Source: Clostridium kluyveri (GTDB taxonomy: Bacteria; Bacillota; Clostridia; Clostridiales; Clostridiaceae). Taken from it: 64,000 nt of DNA. The stretch is from contig NZ_CP018335.1 of the NCBI RefSeq assembly GCF_001902295.1, forward strand, positions 4,154,001-4,218,000, written 5' to 3'. Both the position numbers and the translations under genes were made by a program. Shown piece by piece: positions 61,622-64,000 of the stretch. The notes under the pieces are model-generated. The model saw only the letters and a program-made list of their open reading frames with translations, was not told where the DNA came from and searched no databases. Every line of letters starts with the position of its first letter. Within the stretch, counting starts at the first letter, position 1.

Positions 61622-62002
61622 ATGAAAAATACAATAATATCTTTCTCCATATTTATTTTAATGCTATTTTCTATAATATTCTCAATAAAATATTTAAATA
61701 ACACCTGTATAAAATTACAAAATTTAAATGTTAAAATAGAGCAAGCTATTCAAGCAAATGACTGGGAGGAATCCTATAAAAATTCTGAACATCTTATGGC
61801 AGAATGGAAAAAATATTCATCAAAGTTATCTATCTTTTCAAACCATCATGAAATTGATGACATTAATAATGAACTGTGGAAACTTATTCACTATACAACA
61901 TACAAAAATAAAGAAGAGGCTTTAATTTCTGTAAATATAATAAAAAATTCAATTTACAGTATACTTCATATGCAGCAATTAAATATAGAAAATTTATTCT
62001 AG
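61622..62002 (+). CDS. DUF4363 family protein
   Basis: This 126-residue protein has an N-terminal transmembrane helix (about 5-25: TIISFSIFILMLFSIIFSIK) followed by a soluble helical domain with the family patterns LNVKIEQAIQANDWEESYKN, LMAEWKKYSSKLSIFSNHHE and IDDINNELWKLIHYTTYKNK. DUF4363 is usually encoded next to a DUF421 membrane protein in Clostridia and has no known function. The soluble part should face outward. AGGATG precedes ATG 61622. It shares a transcript with the DUF421 gene. Confidence 0.85.
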   Translation: MKNTIISFSIFILMLFSIIFSIKYLNNTCIKLQNLNVKIEQAIQANDWEESYKNSEHLMAEWKKYSSKLSIFSNHHEIDDINNELWKLIHYTTYKNKEEALISVNIIKNSIYSILHMQQLNIENLF

Positions 62003-62390
62003 TAAATGTATTATATTGATATTGTAGTAAAAATAAATTATTTATGATATACTATAAGTGTATATATTATATATTTATAGTATATTGTTTAATGTATAGC
62101 ATATACTTAATATCATAAATAACCATGAATATTAAATTAAAAAAATTTTAAAGATTAGATTATGGAAAATAATAAATATTAATGTATAATGGAAATTGGT
62201 TATTAACAGTATTAGCATTTAAAATAACATTAAGAATATATATTTTAAAAAAGGCATCTTGAAACAAATAAATAGTTGATATGAGAATCTATTTTACACA
62301 ATAATGTTTAAAGATAGACTTATTATCTTGCAATTATTATTTACTCTAAGATACCTAAAATATTTTATTATTGAAAGGGTGGAATAAGAA
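62003..62390. other. gene-free spacer with a long A+T inverted repeat before fba
   Basis: These 388 bases hold no reading frame or RNA gene that I recognise. A 13-base perfect inverted repeat TTATTTATGATAT (62038-62050) and ATATCATAAATAA (62110-62122) encloses a second pair ACTATAA (62051-62057) and TTATAGT (62074-62080), which could form a branched structure after the DUF4363 gene. A plausible fba promoter is TTGATA (62276-62281) with AATAAT 18 bases later, but it is weak. Confidence 0.5.
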
Positions 62391-63320
62391 ATGGCATTAG
62401 TTACTACTAAAAAAATGTTTGAAAAGGCTTACAAAGGACATTACTCAATAGGTGCATTTAACATCAATAATATGGAAATAATTCAAGGGGTGGTAAATGG
62501 GGCTAAAGCTAAAAATTCTGCTGTTATCCTGCAATGTTCAGCAAGTGCAATGAAATATGCAGGACCAAAATATTTAAAAGCTATGGTAGATGCTGCTGTA
62601 GAGGATACTGGAATAGATATTGCCCTCCATTTAGATCATGGTCCAGATTTTGAAACTGTAAAATTGTGTATAGAAACAGGCTTTACCTCTGTTATGTTTG
62701 ATGGTTCACATTTAGACTATGAAGACAATGTATCTCAAACCAAACAAGTAGTGGAATATTCCCATTCTCACGGGGTAGTAGTAGAAGCAGAACTTGGTGT
62801 ACTTGCAGGAATTGAAGATGAAATATCTGCTTCAGATCATATATATACAGATCCAGAACAAGCTATAGACTTTGTAAATAGAACAGGTGTAGATTCTCTA
62901 GCTATAGCCATAGGAACATCCCACGGAGCTTTTAAGTTCCCTCCAAACTTTAAACCTAAATTAAGATTTGATATATTAGAAAAAATACAGAAAAACCTTC
63001 CGAACTTTCCTATAGTTCTCCATGGAGCTTCAGCTGTAGATCCTAAAGCTGTAGAAACTTGTAACAAATATGGTGGAAACATAGCTGATGCCAAAGGAAT
63101 CCCTATAGATATGCTTAGAAAAGCCTCTAGCATGGCTGTATGTAAAATAAATATGGATACAGACCTTAGGTTGAGCATGACTGCTGCTATAAGAAAAACT
63201 TTTGGAGATAGTCCAAAGGTTTTCGATCCAAGAAAGTATTTAGGTGCTGGAAGAGATGCTATTCAAAAAGTTGTTGAAGATAAAATAGACAATGTTTTAG
63301 GATCATCCAATTCCTTATAA
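62391..63320 (+). CDS. fba: class II fructose-1,6-bisphosphate aldolase
   Basis: This 309-residue zinc aldolase splits fructose-1,6-bisphosphate into dihydroxyacetone phosphate and glyceraldehyde-3-phosphate. The metal and catalytic residues are in ALHLDHGPDF (H80, D82, H83), the zinc-site region continues with VEAELGVLAGIED and AIGTSHGAFKF, and LHGASAVDP is the phosphate loop; INMDTDLR is near the C-terminus. The protein begins MALVTTKKMFEKAYKGHYSI as in other Firmicute Fba enzymes. AAAGGGTGG precedes ATG 62391. With pfkA and pyk earlier in the window it covers lower glycolysis. Confidence 0.98.
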   Translation: MALVTTKKMFEKAYKGHYSIGAFNINNMEIIQGVVNGAKAKNSAVILQCSASAMKYAGPKYLKAMVDAAVEDTGIDIALHLDHGPDFETVKLCIETGFTSVMFDGSHLDYEDNVSQTKQVVEYSHSHGVVVEAELGVLAGIEDEISASDHIYTDPEQAIDFVNRTGVDSLAIAIGTSHGAFKFPPNFKPKLRFDILEKIQKNLPNFPIVLHGASAVDPKAVETCNKYGGNIADAKGIPIDMLRKASSMAVCKINMDTDLRLSMTAAIRKTFGDSPKVFDPRKYLGAGRDAIQKVVEDKIDNVLGSSNSL

Positions 63321-63414
63321 GAACTTATCTAGGCACGTTAGCCACGCTTATCTACCACTTTGAAGAATATGGAAATATCAACCAATTACCGCATTCGGAT
63401 AAAGTTATATTATG

Positions 63415-63450
63415 GAACTTTCCTAAATTCAGGAGAGTTCTTTATTTTTA
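63415..63450 (+). terminator. intrinsic terminator of fba
   Basis: GAACTTTCCT (63415-63424) pairs with AGGAGAGTTC (63431-63440), 10 bp with one wobble, followed by TTTATTTTTA. Confidence 0.85.
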
Positions 63451-63546
63451 TCCAAACACTATCATTTTATTTTATTAAATTAATTATGCTGACTCACTTT
63501 TATGGTATAATGCAAAATAAGTAGTTTTGTAAATGGAGTGAATTTT

Positions 63547-64000
63547 ATGAAGGAGTATGAAACACGAATAATACAAATAGACCCTGATGATATACGAAAC
63601 AGATTAAGAGTAGTTAATGCTTTAAAGGTTAAAATGGAGAATCAGATAAATGAAATATACGATTTTGAGAATGGGTTTTTAATAAAGAATAAAGGATATG
63701 CTAGAATAAGAGTTATAGAAGATTTAATACATAATTCTACTCATTGTTATATGACTACTAAAAAACTTTTGAGCCAGGGAAAATATAAAATAATGGAAGA
63801 AGATGAAACAGAAATATTGAATAGGGAAGCAGGAAAAAATATCTTTCAAACACTGGGATTAAAATTATTGCAATCTATAAAAAAATACAGAGAAAGTTAC
63901 AAATACAAACATAGTCTAATTGAAATAGATATAAATGAAAAATCTTTTTGCCCATTTCCCTATTTGGAAATAGAATCAGCAAACGACCAGGAACTCTATG
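63547..64000 (+). CDS. CYTH-domain protein (ThTPase/class IV adenylate cyclase-like), truncated by the window edge
   Basis: The frame opens at ATG 63547, with GGAGTG six bases upstream, and is still open at 64000 (151 codons seen). It starts MKEYETRIIQIDPDDIRNRL: the entry strand has E-x-E-x-R instead of the usual E-x-E-x-K of CYTH tunnel enzymes. Further charged strand motifs fit the family: GYARIRVIEDL, CYMTTKKL, REAGKNIFQTLGLKLL and YKHSLIEIDINEKSFCPFPY. CYTH proteins act on triphosphates (thiamine triphosphate, inorganic triphosphate or ATP). The identity of the substrate and the C-terminal end are outside what can be seen. Confidence 0.85.
   Translation, partial: MKEYETRIIQIDPDDIRNRLRVVNALKVKMENQINEIYDFENGFLIKNKGYARIRVIEDLIHNSTHCYMTTKKLLSQGKYKIMEEDETEILNREAGKNIFQTLGLKLLQSIKKYRESYKYKHSLIEIDINEKSFCPFPYLEIESANDQELY

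Noticed and set aside
1..64000. Search by eye for tRNA, rRNA, complete transposases and integrases.
   Set aside because: No cloverleaf-like segments with conserved tRNA boxes, no rRNA sequence and no transposase or integrase motifs were recognised.

Overview
The window is low-G+C Firmicute DNA and reads as a spore-forming, fermentative Clostridium (sensu stricto). The evidence is the strong A+T bias, AGGAGG-type ribosome binding sites with many TTG/GTG starts, sporulation and germination genes (whiA, a GerS-like lipoprotein, sleB), and a CoA-transferase close to C. kluyveri Cat2 in remembered sequence. The species cannot be fixed from the sequence alone.

Region 1 (1 to about 12.6 kb, all minus strand) is accessory. 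It starts with the end of a two-component system of visibly higher G+C (partial histidine kinase, OmpR-type regulator, small helix-turn-helix protein). Next come a 32-codon stump of an MFS efflux pump, a DUF998 membrane protein, and an ABC-2 exporter (permease and ATPase) with its own TetR regulator, promoter and palindromic operator. A KilA-N protein with a shortened C-terminus follows, then a type I restriction-modification operon in the order half-HsdS, HsdR, HsdS, HsdM, with a scrap of another HsdS conserved region after hsdM.

Region 2 (12.8 to 43.7 kb, all minus strand) is core chromosome: an RlmD-type rRNA methyltransferase; pfkA-pyk; dnaE; a YtoI-like regulator; the whiA-glmR-rapZ cluster with murB; uvrC; a DUF457 membrane protein; an FHA-FtsW-PBP cell-wall cluster; uvrA-uvrB; ftsE-ftsX-ctpB and a MinJ-like PDZ protein; and a transketolase split into two coupled genes. 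As I recall it, the order of uvrBA/minJ/ctpB/ftsXE and of dnaE/pfkA/pyk resembles Bacillus subtilis.

Region 3 (43.8 to 51.1 kb, minus strand) holds the acpS-nnr-gerS-like-alr-mazE-mazF cluster, a DUF6514 protein, a PTS EIIA(Glc) protein and the cortex-lytic enzyme SleB.

Region 4 (51.2 to 53 kb) is an Mg2+-sensing M-box riboswitch with a clear promoter and intrinsic terminator. It reads into a possible 19-codon ORF and then a soluble MgtE-N/CBS protein that has no membrane domain.

Region 5 (53 to 64 kb, mixed strands) carries a polytopic membrane protein, a diacylglycerol-kinase-like lipid kinase, a CBS-pair protein, a TVP38/DedA-like protein, pssA, an acidic unknown protein, an acyl-CoA:acetate/4-hydroxybutyrate CoA-transferase with a long structured leader, a TGS-uridine kinase fusion, a DUF421-DUF4363 pair, class II fructose-bisphosphate aldolase and the start of a CYTH-domain protein.

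I found no tRNA, rRNA, CRISPR array, complete insertion sequence or replication origin. The best candidates for something undescribed are the small ORF behind the M-box, the leader of the CoA-transferase gene, and the unusual four-gene type I RM operon.
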